This document shows positions 1-8,492 of a DNA stretch of 64,000 nucleotides, one piece after another. This stretch comes from an uncultured Prevotellaceae bacterium (GTDB lineage: Bacteria; Bacteroidota; Bacteroidia; Bacteroidales; Muribaculaceae): assembly GCA_946409635.1 (NCBI GenBank), contig CAMJXD010000006.1:1-64000 (forward strand), in the 5' to 3' direction. The position numbers and the translations under genes were made by a program. Position 1 is the stretch's first letter; the number at the start of each line of letters is the position of its first letter. The notes below the pieces were generated by a model. It was not told where the DNA came from. It made no database searches and worked only from the letters and a program-made list of their open reading frames with translations.

Positions 1-397
1 GGGGCTGACTGGCTTTGACAGCGTGTAGAAGTGGTAAGCAAGCATGCAGAGCGATAATGGCAAGGCTCTTAAATCTCAGTCATTGACACAATTAAATGGC
101 GAAAACAACTACGCTCTCGCTGCCTAACCGAAGAACAGTAAGTTCGGCTTTATCGCTGCCCAAGGGGCAGTGACGAGACATCACCCAACTGCCCTCGCGC
201 CGAGGCGGGTTGAACCGGTGGTGCAGGAATATCGGCGATAGGACAAGGCAAGCCTCGGGCCGCGTCCGAAATTTAGAGGATAAGCCACCGGTTGGTCGTC
301 TTGGGCCTGCCAGCGGTCGAAAACCAAGCCAAGACTAAGCATGTAGAAACCTTATTAGTTCCACGTTTGGACGAGGGTTCAAACCCCTCCAGCTCCA
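1..397 (+). ncRNA. ssrA: transfer-messenger RNA (tmRNA)
   Basis: tmRNA rescues stalled ribosomes and tags the unfinished protein for proteolysis. The 5' GGGGCTG (1-7) pairs with CAGCTCC (390-396) to form the acceptor stem, and a T-arm with loop TTCAAAC lies at about 374-389. The tag reading frame is at 98-127: resume codon GGC, then GENNYALAA and a TAA stop, the usual Bacteroidales tag. The encoded 3' end after discriminator A397 is CAA, so the CCA tail must be added after transcription. The window opens exactly at the mature 5' end, so the promoter is not visible. Confidence 0.97.
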
Positions 398-479
398 CAA
401 ATCACGAGTAACCATCTGATAATCAGATGATTACTCGTTGATTTTGTTGAAGCACTTGGCTCCAAATGATATTTACTGA
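386..479 (+). repeat. left copy of ssrA 3'-end repeat (attL-like)
   Basis: Positions 386-401, CCTCCAGCTCCACAAA, are identical to 5278-5293. Beyond them both copies hold a terminator hairpin and a recognisably related tail (TTGGCTC..AATGATATT). This pattern, a gene 3' end regenerated at one border and left as a fragment at the other, is expected when an element integrates site-specifically into tmRNA. The copy inside intact ssrA is this one. Confidence 0.75.
404..447 (+). terminator. terminator of ssrA (left copy)
   Basis: A long stem, CGAGTAAC-CATCTGA paired with TCAGATG-A-TTACTCG, closes on a TAA loop and is followed by a T-rich tract. It directly follows the tmRNA. A diverged counterpart lies at 5303-5335. 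Confidence 0.8.
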
Positions 480-539
480 TAATATATGATGCTTAATGAT
501 AAAGAATTACCTACCTTTCTCTCGCATTGTGTGATGGCT

Positions 540-595
540 TGGAGCATCTAACTCCACTCATCATATCTCGCCTTGTTTTGGAGCTCTTAGCTCCA
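540..595. repeat. paired short inverted repeats in the island leader
   Basis: Two small hairpins, TGGAG..CTCCA (540-556) and TGGAGCT-ctt-AGCTCCA (579-595), lie between ssrA and the first island gene. They resemble the TTGGCTCC motif of the att-like tail at about 457-464, so they may be decayed copies of it. No gene was found in 401-774 apart from these, the terminator and the promoter region. Confidence 0.4.
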
Positions 596-672
596 TATGC
601 TATAGCTAACATCAAAAAGTGCATATTTGAAATGACGATGTTGGGGGAGTATAAATGACACAAACCCCAACT

Positions 673-719
673 GAGTTTTGGCTAAAACGAAGATTTTTCA
701 CGAGTTTTAGCTAAAACTC
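673..719. promoter_or_regulatory. two operator-like palindromes upstream of the ATPase gene
   Basis: GAGTTTTAGCTAAAACTC (702-719) is a perfect 18-bp palindrome. An imperfect copy, GAGTTTTGGCTAAAACGA, lies at 673-690, with the starts 29 bp apart. The perfect copy ends one base before the -33 TTG, so a bound protein would cover the promoter. Binding by a regulator, or by the encoded ATPase itself, is inference. Confidence 0.5.
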
Positions 720-720
720 A

Positions 721-750
721 TTGTTAATTTAAATAATAATAATACCTTTG
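721..750 (+). promoter_or_regulatory. promoter of the island genes
   Basis: A -33 TTG (721-723) lies 19 bp from TACCTTTG (743-750), which fits TAnnTTTG. Transcription should start near 757, only about 18 nt before the ATG at 775, so the leader is very short. Confidence 0.75.
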
Positions 751-774
751 CATCAACCAAATTCATTTTTCGTT

Positions 775-2199
775 ATGGATAAGCTTATAGGCAGAGAAAA
801 AGAGATACGACTGTTGACGGAATACACATCTTCAGACCATCCTGAATTTGTTGCCATTTATGGTCGGCGCCGAGTGGGAAAAACATTCTTGGTAAATCAT
901 CTGTTCCATGGTAAAATGGCTTTTGCTATGACTGGGGTACTTGACGGAACTTCAGAGGAACAAATGGAGGCGTTTATTGATGCACTCCAAGAATATAGCA
1001 AGAAAACCGTCAAACGTCCTGAAAACTGGATGGAAGCATTTAGGTTATTGAAGGAGTATCTGAAACGAAAGGTCACATTGAAACGACGTTGCATCGTATT
1101 CCTGGATGAGCTCCCTTCAATGGATACACAACGCTCAGGTTTTATACGGGCATTAGGTTACTTTTGGAACTCATGGGCATCGATGCAAGACAACCTCACA
1201 TTAATTGTTTGCGGCAGTGCCACTTCTTGGATGATCAAAAATGTTGTAAATGATAAGGGCGGCCTCCATGACCGCATCACTCACGAAATACATCTGCATC
1301 CATTCACACTTCATGAAACCGAAACATATCTAAAAAGTCGCAATTTCAAGTGGGAGCGTCTTTCTGTTTTACAGGCATACATGGCTCTTGGCGGAGTGCC
1401 CTATTATTTGAGCCTTTTGCATCATAATGAGAGTTTTTCAACAAATATTGACCGGCTTTTCTTTGGAGAAGAGGAAGAATTGCGCAGGGAATACAAACGA
1501 TTGTATTCAACATTGTTCCAATCGCCTGAGTCTTACATGTCTATCGTCAACGCACTGTCAAAGGTGAAACATGGTATGACCCGCAAAGAGTTAAGTTCTG
1601 CTCTTGGAACTGCCCCAAATGGGACGCTCAGCCAGAAGTTAGAAGACTTGGTTAATTGTGATATAATCCGAAAGTACGTGGTGAGGGAGAAACGCATCAG
1701 TAATCGTTCCGCTATCTACCAACTCACGGATTTCTACTCGCAGTTTTATCTGACATTCGTTCCGCGTGCAGAGGCCGAAACCAACTATTGGACGAATCAT
1801 ATCGGTACACCTGAAATCAACACATGGTTGGGGCTATGTTTTGAGAGGATTTGCATGACCCATGTAACACAAATCAAGAAGGCCCTGGGCATCGATCGGA
1901 TTTCGACTAAATTCTATTCGTGGCAAAGTAAGCAATCGCAACCGAAAGCTCAAATAGACATGATTCTTGATCGCGCAGACGGAATCATCAACCTTTGCGA
2001 AATGAAATACAGCGAAGCTGAGTTTTCCATGAACAACACCGAAACGATCAAATTACGCAATCGAGCCGCAGCCTTTAAACAGGAAACAGGTGCGAAAGGA
2101 GCATTATGGCCCACGTTGATAACAACCTATGGTTTGAAGGACGGAATGCATTCATCCACATTCGTTGCTACGCTGACCATGGATGATTTGTTCAAGTAG
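775..2199 (+). CDS. AAA+ ATPase with C-terminal DUF234 nuclease-like domain
   Basis: This belongs to the archaeal-type ATPase family (ATPase_2 with DUF234), whose biological role is poorly known and which is often carried in variable regions. Residues 30-37 are the Walker A motif GRRRVGKT; a Walker B-like segment ending FLDELP lies near residue 110. A winged-helix-like middle section follows. The C-terminus holds QIDMILDR followed by LCEMKYS, the spaced acidic and E-x-K pattern of PD-(D/E)xK folds (about 392-412). The ATG at 775 is chosen because an in-frame upstream TTG overlaps the -7 box. The gene lies 13 bp before the TOTE-type gene and probably shares its transcript. It is richer in AT than the genes beyond 9 kb, which suggests acquisition. 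Confidence 0.85.
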   Translation: MDKLIGREKEIRLLTEYTSSDHPEFVAIYGRRRVGKTFLVNHLFHGKMAFAMTGVLDGTSEEQMEAFIDALQEYSKKTVKRPENWMEAFRLLKEYLKRKVTLKRRCIVFLDELPSMDTQRSGFIRALGYFWNSWASMQDNLTLIVCGSATSWMIKNVVNDKGGLHDRITHEIHLHPFTLHETETYLKSRNFKWERLSVLQAYMALGGVPYYLSLLHHNESFSTNIDRLFFGEEEELRREYKRLYSTLFQSPESYMSIVNALSKVKHGMTRKELSSALGTAPNGTLSQKLEDLVNCDIIRKYVVREKRISNRSAIYQLTDFYSQFYLTFVPRAEAETNYWTNHIGTPEINTWLGLCFERICMTHVTQIKKALGIDRISTKFYSWQSKQSQPKAQIDMILDRADGIINLCEMKYSEAEFSMNNTETIKLRNRAAAFKQETGAKGALWPTLITTYGLKDGMHSSTFVATLTMDDLFK

Positions 2200-2212
2200 T
2201 TGTCTCCAATGA

Positions 2213-5089
2213 ATGTCTTTCATGGATAATTCGGTATCATATCAGGAACTCAAGCGCGAACGGGATACTCTTCAGCTACGAATAAAGCAACTTGAAGATG
2301 AGATTTCGTCACTTCGTGAGCGATTGACGCAGTATGAGCCACAACGGTCAGACCTCGAAAACTCCCCTATTCCTCCAGCAATGACCCGATTGTCGCTGGA
2401 CGAAAAGGTTTCCCTGTTTCGTAGTTTGTTCCGTGGTCGGGAAGATGTATTTGCCCGGCGATGGCAGAACCGTTCAAATGGCAAAAGTGGATATCAACCA
2501 GTCTGTGAAAACGAGTGGAACCCGCAACTGTGCAACAAGCGACAATACAAATGCAGTGAATGCCCTAACCGGCAATTCTCTAGGCTCACTGACAATGACA
2601 TCTATCGTCACCTTGAAGGGAAAGCGCCTGATTGCCGTGATGTGATTGGGTTGTATGCCATCAATGAAGATAATACCTGCCATCTGCTTTGTGCCGACTT
2701 CGATGACAAGAACTGCGAGCATGGCTATAAAGGAGATGTTTTGACATTTGTCAATGTCTGCAAAAGTTGGAATATCCCCAGCTATGTAGAACGATCGCGG
2801 TCTGGAAATGGAGCACATGTCTGGATATTTTTTGATGCTCCGATTTCGGCTGCCAAAGCACGACGGTTAGGGTATGCTATTCTAACTGAAGCCACAAATC
2901 GTGACGGTTGTATTTCGTTCAGATCATATGACCGTTTCTTTCCAAACCAGGATTATCTGCCACAAGGAGGCCTAGGCAACCTCGTGGCTCTGCCGTTACA
3001 AGGGCAAGCAAGAAAACAAGGAAACAGCGTATTTGTGAACGAACATTTTGAGCCATATCCCGACCAGTGGGAATACTTGCTAAATATTAAGAGACTGACT
3101 GAGGCTGATGTTGACATCTTGCTTCACTCAAAGGCTAGTGCCCAGCCCCTCGGCGCACTTGCCACAACCAGCGAGAACAATCCTTGGGAAGCTCCCGAGG
3201 CACCAACGATTGATAAAAGAGATTTTGCAGCCATGCTGGCCATCGTAAAAGCGAACATGCTTTACTTACCTATTGGGGCATTATCGGCAAAGATTATCAA
3301 TCACTTCAAGCGCATCGCCTCATTCAGGAATCCAGAATTTTATAGCCGACAGGCTATGCGTCTAACGACCTATAACATTCCTCGCATCATCTCTTGCGCT
3401 GAGATCATTGATGACTACCTGGCATTACCTCGTGGTTGTGAAGATGCTGTCATCCAATTCCTTGAAGAGAATGAGATGAACTATGAAATCATCGACAAAA
3501 CCAATCATGGGAAACCCATTCATGTCACTTTCACTGAAGAGTTGCGCAGCGACCAAGCAAAAGCAGTTTCACTATTAAGCGAGAATACAAATGGCGTGTT
3601 GTCAGCGACGACGGCTTTTGGCAAGACTGTTGCTGCAATAGGACTCATTGCAAGACACGGTGTTAATACGCTAATTCTAACGCATACTAAAGCTCTCCTT
3701 GAACAATGGAAAAAAGAATTAGGCAAGTTTCTATCAATCGAATACATACCTGAAGAAACCAAACCCAAACGTGGCAAGCCAAAGAAATCTTCCCCTATTG
3801 GCACACTCAGTTCTACTGGCAACTCATTGCATGGCATCATTGATGTCGCCTTTATCCAGTCTTGCATAACCAATGGAGAGGTAAAACCGTTTGTCAAAGA
3901 CTATGGCATGGTGATTGTCGATGAGTGTCATCATGTGTCTGCGGTAAATTTCGAACACGTTTTGAAAGAAACAAATGCACATCGGGTCTATGGCCTGACC
4001 GCGACTCCAATAAGGAAAGACGGACATCAGCCCATCATATTCATGCAATGCGGCCCGATTAGATACACGGCTGACGCCAAGCATCAGATGCAAATGCAGT
4101 CTTTTAGCCGATTGCTTGTACCTCGTTTCACACATTACCACGATGTTATTGACAAGAATTTGCCCTACATGCAAATCATTCACCATCTTGCCGAGGATGA
4201 ATACCGTAACCGCCTCATTGTAGATGACGTTTGCTCAGCATTGAAAGAAGGTCGAAGCCCTTTAGTACTTTCTAGTCTAACTACACACGTTGTTTTACTA
4301 GCTAATCTTCTAGAGCCTCATTGCGCAAATGTCATCGTACTGATAGGTTCAAAGAGCGCCAAAGAGAAGAGGTTGAAAATGGAACGATTAAATCAACTCT
4401 CAGCCAATGACCCTCTCGTCATCATAGCAACAGGAAAGTACATCGGCGAGGGATTTGACTGTCCCAGGCTCGACACATTGTTTCTCGCTCTGCCAGTTTC
4501 ATGGAAAGGTATCATCGCGCAATATGCAGGTCGCCTTCATCGCGATCACGTCGGGAAACAAGAGGTGCGCATTTATGACTATATCGACTTTAATATTCCT
4601 GTATGTGAAGCTATGTATCGACGTAGGCTTAAAGGCTATGCATCCATCGGATACTCGCTCATGCCAGATGGCCTATTCGCCGATGTTCAAGAACCAGAAA
4701 ACCAGATTTTCAATGGCTCCAATTTCCTAACTCGTTACATTTCATCTCTTGGATCAGCCAAAAGTTCCATCATAATCATTTGTCCCAAAGTAAAGTTTAG
4801 CCACCGCTCATTAGTCGCGACACGACTTGCCGACCTCATTCCTAAAGGCATCAAGATTGCAGTAGCTACCAGAGAGAAAAACGAGCATACCGAATACCTG
4901 GAAATTCATGGCATTAAGGTTATCTTTCAAGATAATCTATCACTATCCTGCACCATTATCGATCGATCTCGCATGTGGTACGGCAACGTCAATCCCTTGG
5001 GTTATAACAAACCCGATAACCACATCATCACTTTCCATCATCCAGAATTAGCAACAAGCATCATTGACTCGTTAACAACAAATCATTAA
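2213..5089 (+). CDS. TOTE-type primase-helicase-PLD conflict-system protein
   Basis: This 958-residue multidomain protein carries an archaeo-eukaryotic primase (AEP) domain of the family associated with TOTE conflict systems, fused to a superfamily II helicase. In order: an N-terminal coiled coil (about 10-45); a cysteine cluster (CNKRQYKCSEC, about 107-117); the AEP core with ADFDD (metal-binding D162 and D164) and SGNGAHVWIFF (H202); a helicase with TTAFGKT (about 465-471), DECHH (about 569) and motif VI QYAGRLHRD (about 770); and a C-terminal PLD-like domain (about 845-955). In the PLD part, the position that normally reads HxK before IID is SLS, so the visible HKD motif is degenerate. Such proteins are thought to act in defence or replication conflict; the exact action here is inferred. 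A second ATG at 2222 is possible. Confidence 0.85.
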   Translation: MSFMDNSVSYQELKRERDTLQLRIKQLEDEISSLRERLTQYEPQRSDLENSPIPPAMTRLSLDEKVSLFRSLFRGREDVFARRWQNRSNGKSGYQPVCENEWNPQLCNKRQYKCSECPNRQFSRLTDNDIYRHLEGKAPDCRDVIGLYAINEDNTCHLLCADFDDKNCEHGYKGDVLTFVNVCKSWNIPSYVERSRSGNGAHVWIFFDAPISAAKARRLGYAILTEATNRDGCISFRSYDRFFPNQDYLPQGGLGNLVALPLQGQARKQGNSVFVNEHFEPYPDQWEYLLNIKRLTEADVDILLHSKASAQPLGALATTSENNPWEAPEAPTIDKRDFAAMLAIVKANMLYLPIGALSAKIINHFKRIASFRNPEFYSRQAMRLTTYNIPRIISCAEIIDDYLALPRGCEDAVIQFLEENEMNYEIIDKTNHGKPIHVTFTEELRSDQAKAVSLLSENTNGVLSATTAFGKTVAAIGLIARHGVNTLILTHTKALLEQWKKELGKFLSIEYIPEETKPKRGKPKKSSPIGTLSSTGNSLHGIIDVAFIQSCITNGEVKPFVKDYGMVIVDECHHVSAVNFEHVLKETNAHRVYGLTATPIRKDGHQPIIFMQCGPIRYTADAKHQMQMQSFSRLLVPRFTHYHDVIDKNLPYMQIIHHLAEDEYRNRLIVDDVCSALKEGRSPLVLSSLTTHVVLLANLLEPHCANVIVLIGSKSAKEKRLKMERLNQLSANDPLVIIATGKYIGEGFDCPRLDTLFLALPVSWKGIIAQYAGRLHRDHVGKQEVRIYDYIDFNIPVCEAMYRRRLKGYASIGYSLMPDGLFADVQEPENQIFNGSNFLTRYISSLGSAKSSIIIICPKVKFSHRSLVATRLADLIPKGIKIAVATREKNEHTEYLEIHGIKVIFQDNLSLSCTIIDRSRMWYGNVNPLGYNKPDNHIITFHHPELATSIIDSLTTNH

Positions 5090-5120
5090 CCTTTTTTGTG
5101 GCATTAAGGCTGATATTGAA

Positions 5121-5149
5121 GGGGGAATTGAGTCGTTTTTTATTCCCCC
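5121..5149 (+). terminator. terminator after the TOTE gene
   Basis: GGGGGAAT (5121-5128) pairs with ATTCCCCC (5142-5149) around a 13-nt T-rich loop, with GTTTTG after it. It lies 31 bp beyond the stop codon and would end the two-gene transcript. Confidence 0.6.
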
Positions 5150-5167
5150 GTTTTGCGATATAACAGA

Positions 5168-5256
5168 CTAATCGAGTGATGTGACAAATTAATCATCAGT
5201 CTGCAATTGATTGATAACCAAAAATTTTCGTTAGTTTATATCATCACATGATTAGT
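5168..5256. repeat. imperfect inverted arms next to the right att-like repeat
   Basis: ACTAATCGAGTGATGTGA (5168-5185) is roughly the inverse of TCATCACATGATTAGT (5241-5256). They sit just inside the island border. Such arms can be integrase or excisionase binding sites, but no recombinase gene is nearby, so this is only suggestive. Nothing that looks coding was found between 5090 and 5397. Confidence 0.3.
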
Positions 5257-5277
5257 GTGTAATATCATTCGATAAAA

Positions 5278-5374
5278 CCTCCAGCTCCACAAAATCAAAC
5301 GAGTAATCACCTAAACGCCAGGTAATTACTCTTTTACTTTATTGAGCATTTGGCTCTTAATGATATTCATTGAG
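5278..5374 (+). repeat. right copy of ssrA 3'-end repeat (attR-like) with terminator
   Basis: Positions 5278-5293 repeat the last bases of tmRNA exactly (CCTCCAGCTCCACAAA) without the rest of the gene. A terminator hairpin follows (GAGTAAT-c-ACCT paired with AGGT-a-ATTACTC, about 5303-5335), and then a tail like that after the left copy. It is best read as the displaced original 3' end of ssrA and marks the right border of the island. Confidence 0.75.
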
Positions 5375-5397
5375 AAAAAGCGCAAATGACGCAAAGT

Positions 5398-5520
5398 TTA
5401 ATCGGGGTCGATGATGCTGACGGCAACGGTCCCGTCACGCTTGCAGATTTCCAGTTCTACTCCCTGCTTGAGCGCATCTGCAATGCTGCAAGCCAGGTCA
5501 TACAATAATTGTGTTTTCAT
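5398..5520 (-). CDS. small hypothetical protein (40 aa)
   Basis: This short open frame encodes MKTQLLYDLACSIADALK followed by an acidic tail ending SIIDPD. An amphipathic helix followed by a short beta-like segment (KRDGTVAVSII) is plausible for a small folded protein, but I do not recognise a family. The start at 5520 is preferred; 5529 is also possible. A longer upstream extension reads like non-coding AT-rich sequence. It lies just outside the island border, downstream of no obvious promoter. It may be spurious. Confidence 0.35.
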   Translation of the reverse strand: MKTQLLYDLACSIADALKQGVELEICKRDGTVAVSIIDPD

Positions 5521-5688
5521 GGTAATCATGGTTTTTAAATGGTGAATTATGTTGGCTTTTCTCATTTTCTCATTTTCCTGTACGCACGAGAAAAATGAGA
5601 AAAAGAGAATTTTATAATTGTTTACTCGCCTATGGCGGTATAAGTAATTATGGAAATTATTGGTCAAAACTATAGAGATGACCAAATT

Positions 5689-5739
5689 GTCTTACCCTGA
5701 AAAACGTTGAATAAAAAACAACGTTTTTCAGGGTAAGAC
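5689..5739. terminator. long perfect hairpin terminator
   Basis: Two 21-nt arms (5689-5709 and 5719-5739) are perfect inverse copies around a 9-nt A-rich loop. It lies 14 bp past the stop of the minus-strand LRR gene and should end its transcript. Confidence 0.75.
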
Positions 5740-5753
5740 ACTTTGTTGGAGAT

Positions 5754-7094
5754 CTAATTCCCTGGGGCGCTCAGGATGATGTCGATTAGGGCATTGACGT
5801 CGGCGATGTTGATTTCGCCGTCATCGTTCACGTCGGCAGCAATAGTGCTACCATTTCCGCCCAGAATCATGTTGATGACGGCGTTCACATCAGCAATGTT
5901 AACCTCAAGGTCGCCATTCACGTCACCCATGAATATATCTTCCACTATCCGCTCAAAATACGGATACCAGTTCTTGTTACCACGGTAAGCATCAGCCGTC
6001 CCCCACAGCACATGCAGCGTACGGCCAGAGTAATCACCATTATCCAATTCGAATCGATTATTCCCTGTCGATACGCTCGAGAGGTCAGCAATGTAGCAAT
6101 ACACATCCGTCAACCCAGTGCACTCATAGAATGCAAAGTCATTAATCTCAGTTACCGAGTTGGGGATGTCAACGCTAGTCAGACCAGTGCAGCCCTGGAA
6201 CGCTAACTCGCCTATCTTTGTTATTGAGTTGGGGATGACGATGCTGGTCAGACCAGTGCAGTCCATGAACGCCCCGTAACCGATCTCAGTTACCGAGTTG
6301 GGGATCATCGTGTTTTTGCAGCCAGCAATTAGCGTATTAGAGGCGGTTTCTATAATTGCATTGCAGTTGTTGCGCGAATCATATCTTGGATTGCCACTTT
6401 CTACCACGAGGCTGGTCAGCCCGGGGCAATCCATGAACGCCAAGACACCGACCTCTGTTACCGAGTTGGGGATGACGATGCTGGTCAGTCCTGTGCACTC
6501 CATGAACGCGCAGATAGCAATGCCTAATGTTCCTTCTTTTAAAGTCATATTCGTTCCGCTTGGCATCGTGCCTTTATACTTATAAGCGACCATGCCGGCA
6601 TAGACCAATCCGTCAGGCTGGTTATCGTACCATGCTGTATTATAGAACGCATAGGAACTGATAGCCGTCACCGAGTTGGGGATGTCGATGCTGGTCAGCC
6701 CAGTGCAGTCCATGAACGCCTGGCGACCGATCTTAGTTACCGAGTTGGGGATGACGAGGCTGGTCAGACCAGTGCATTCCTCGAACGCATAGTCATCGAT
6801 CTCAGTTACCGAGTTGGGGATGTCGACGCTGGTCAGCCTTGTACAGCGCAAGAACGCCCCTTCACCGATTGAAGTTACCGAGTAGGTGGTTCCATCGTAG
6901 GTGACGGTGGCTGGGATAGTCACCGCGCCGTGGTATTGATACCTATGGTCAAAAATTTGCCCATAGGTTACTTCGACTTCATTGTCATTGATTCTATTGT
7001 AATAGATACTATCGACCTTGAAGTCGTGGGCCGTGGCGAGTGCGGGCAACAGGAGTGCCAGCAACAGGATGGAAAAACGGAATAGTTGTTTCAT
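5754..7094 (-). CDS. secreted leucine-rich repeat protein with dockerin-like tail
   Basis: A BspA-like surface protein of 446 aa. A signal peptide (KQLFRFSILLLALLLPALA) is followed by at least eight LRR_5-type repeats of about 23 residues with the core SVTEIGxxAFxxCTGLTSI, as in Treponema and Bacteroidales adhesins. The C-terminal 58 residues hold two dockerin-like calcium loops (GDVNGDLEVNIADVNAVIN and DVNDDGEINIADVNALID). BspA-like repeats mediate adhesion in known cases; the dockerin suggests calcium-stabilised attachment to a partner, and no cohesin is visible in the window. The ATG at 7094 is preferred over an upstream TTG. The repeat units are also similar at DNA level, so copy number may vary by slippage. 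Confidence 0.85.
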   Translation of the reverse strand: MKQLFRFSILLLALLLPALATAHDFKVDSIYYNRINDNEVEVTYGQIFDHRYQYHGAVTIPATVTYDGTTYSVTSIGEGAFLRCTRLTSVDIPNSVTEIDDYAFEECTGLTSLVIPNSVTKIGRQAFMDCTGLTSIDIPNSVTAISSYAFYNTAWYDNQPDGLVYAGMVAYKYKGTMPSGTNMTLKEGTLGIAICAFMECTGLTSIVIPNSVTEVGVLAFMDCPGLTSLVVESGNPRYDSRNNCNAIIETASNTLIAGCKNTMIPNSVTEIGYGAFMDCTGLTSIVIPNSITKIGELAFQGCTGLTSVDIPNSVTEINDFAFYECTGLTDVYCYIADLSSVSTGNNRFELDNGDYSGRTLHVLWGTADAYRGNKNWYPYFERIVEDIFMGDVNGDLEVNIADVNAVINMILGGNGSTIAADVNDDGEINIADVNALIDIILSAPGN

Positions 7095-7155
7095 AATCAA
7101 AATGTTTAGAAATTAATAATTAGATAATATAATCCTTGATTTAAAGTATCGCCCA

Positions 7156-7163
7156 CAAAGGTA
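7156..7163 (-). promoter_or_regulatory. -7 box of the LRR gene
   Basis: On the minus strand TACCTTTG (7163-7156) matches TAnnTTTG and lies about 62 nt before the start codon. I see no convincing -33 TTG at the expected spacing. Confidence 0.5.
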
Positions 7164-7239
7164 AAAAAGATTTTTCAATTTTCATCATCAGTTTGTCAAT
7201 TTCCCTTCTCCCGTAGTCGCCTTATAGATTCTTTCTGGT

Positions 7240-8292
7240 TTATTCGGCGGTGATCATTAAGTTACCAGGCTTTAGACCGTCGCTTGTGCAGGTCAGTTGA
7301 AGGGCAGCGGGAGTATGACCGCTCTGGATGAGAATTTGGGCCAAGCCGTTGAATGCCGGGATTTGGAATGTGTGGCAGTCCAGTTCATTGGGATGGTCGG
7401 GACCCAGGTAGGAGGGGTCTCCGTTGCCGACGCCCAAAATGCGGCCGTCTCCCTGAAGTGAGCAGGTCAGCATGGGGCAGGCATCAGGAACGATGCGACC
7501 CTTGTTGTCCTGAATCTCAACGGTCACGACGGCCACATCGCGCCCATCGGCGGTGATGAGCCCTCGGTCTGACGTCAGCACAATTTTTGCCGCAGGGTTG
7601 GTAGTCTCGACAGTTTGTTTCAGGATGCGCTTGCCGTTCTTGTATCCGGTGGCGACTATGCGGCCCGGTTGATAGACGGCTTTCCATTTCAGGTGACCGT
7701 TCTTGGGCATCGCCTGTCGACCCAGTTTCTTGCCGTTCACGGTCAGTTCCACTTCATCACAGTTGCTGTAGGCCCAAATCTCCACTTCTTCGCCCTCATG
7801 GCCTTGCAGGTTCCAGTGCGGGAAGATGTGCAGCACGGGCTCGTCCGTCCACCATGCTTTAAGATAGCTGGCCTCGTCTTTGGGAAATCCGCAATAGTCA
7901 AGAATGCCGAATTCCGAGTCATGGGCGGGATAAGACAGGGGATTGGGCTCGCCACGGTAGTCAAACCCCGTCCAATAGAAGAGACCTGCCGCCCAAGGGC
8001 GTTCGTCATAGAATTTCCATCCGCGCTCAATCACGTTCTCCACGCCAGGCTGTGTGCCACGGTTAATGCTGACCATGTGGCCGGGCTGGCCAGGTGAGTC
8101 AAAATAGACACCACGCGTACCGCAGCCGTAGTCCCGTGCCGGGTCGGCAGCGTTGCCCAGAGAGAATTTCCAGCCCTCGTCCAATCGCATGGCCTCACGC
8201 ACATTTTGCGCACACACAGACAGCACAGCACAAAGCATCCAGCCCACAATGGCGAGCTTCAGCCCCACATGGTTACCGTTGATATTGTTCAT
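7240..8292 (-). pseudogene. internally deleted GH2 beta-galactosidase remnant
   Basis: The frame is open for 350 aa but encodes only the two ends of a GH2 galactosidase that is normally about 800 aa or more. A signal peptide and the N-terminal LDEGWKFSLGNAADPARDYG are followed directly by TRGVYFDSPGQPG. In full-length relatives that segment lies just after the nucleophile glutamate. The late barrel segment (FYWTGFDYRGEPNPLSY) and the C-terminal Ig-like domains (WWTDEPVLHIFPHWN onwards) are intact. The sugar-binding domain and most of the TIM barrel, with both catalytic glutamates, are missing. It cannot be an active glycosidase; it may be a decayed gene or a secreted binding domain. A -7 box at 8326-8333 suggests it could still be transcribed. 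Confidence 0.8.
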
Positions 8293-8325
8293 ATTTCTTG
8301 AATTTGAAGATCATTCATTAGTGCA

Positions 8326-8333
8326 CAAAGGTA
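8326..8333 (-). promoter_or_regulatory. -7 box of the GH2 remnant
   Basis: TACCTTTG on the minus strand (8333-8326), 34 bp before the ATG. The -33 element is not clear. Confidence 0.45.
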
Positions 8334-8492
8334 ACCATTTTCTTTCCATTTTTTCCACGCGTGCGTGCAGAAACGAAACAAAAAAAATTGCAACGGTATA
8401 GCAGTTGACCCTGAAAAGTTTTTTTTTTAATGCTAATTTCGCTAAGAAAAACGTATTTCACGAAAAAGATTTAAAACTTATTCGTGTAATTG

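Noticed and set aside
748-774. Upstream TTG start for the ATPase gene
   Set aside because: The TTG overlaps the -7 promoter box, so it would not be transcribed in full. The ATG at 775 gives the normal N-terminus.
401-5397. Integrase or transposase in the ssrA island
   Set aside because: Neither island gene nor any short frame shows a tyrosine recombinase, serine recombinase or transposase motif.
5754-7094. CRISPR-like regular repeats
   Set aside because: The 69-bp periodicity is the coding repeat of leucine-rich units, not repeats with unrelated spacers. No cas gene is present.
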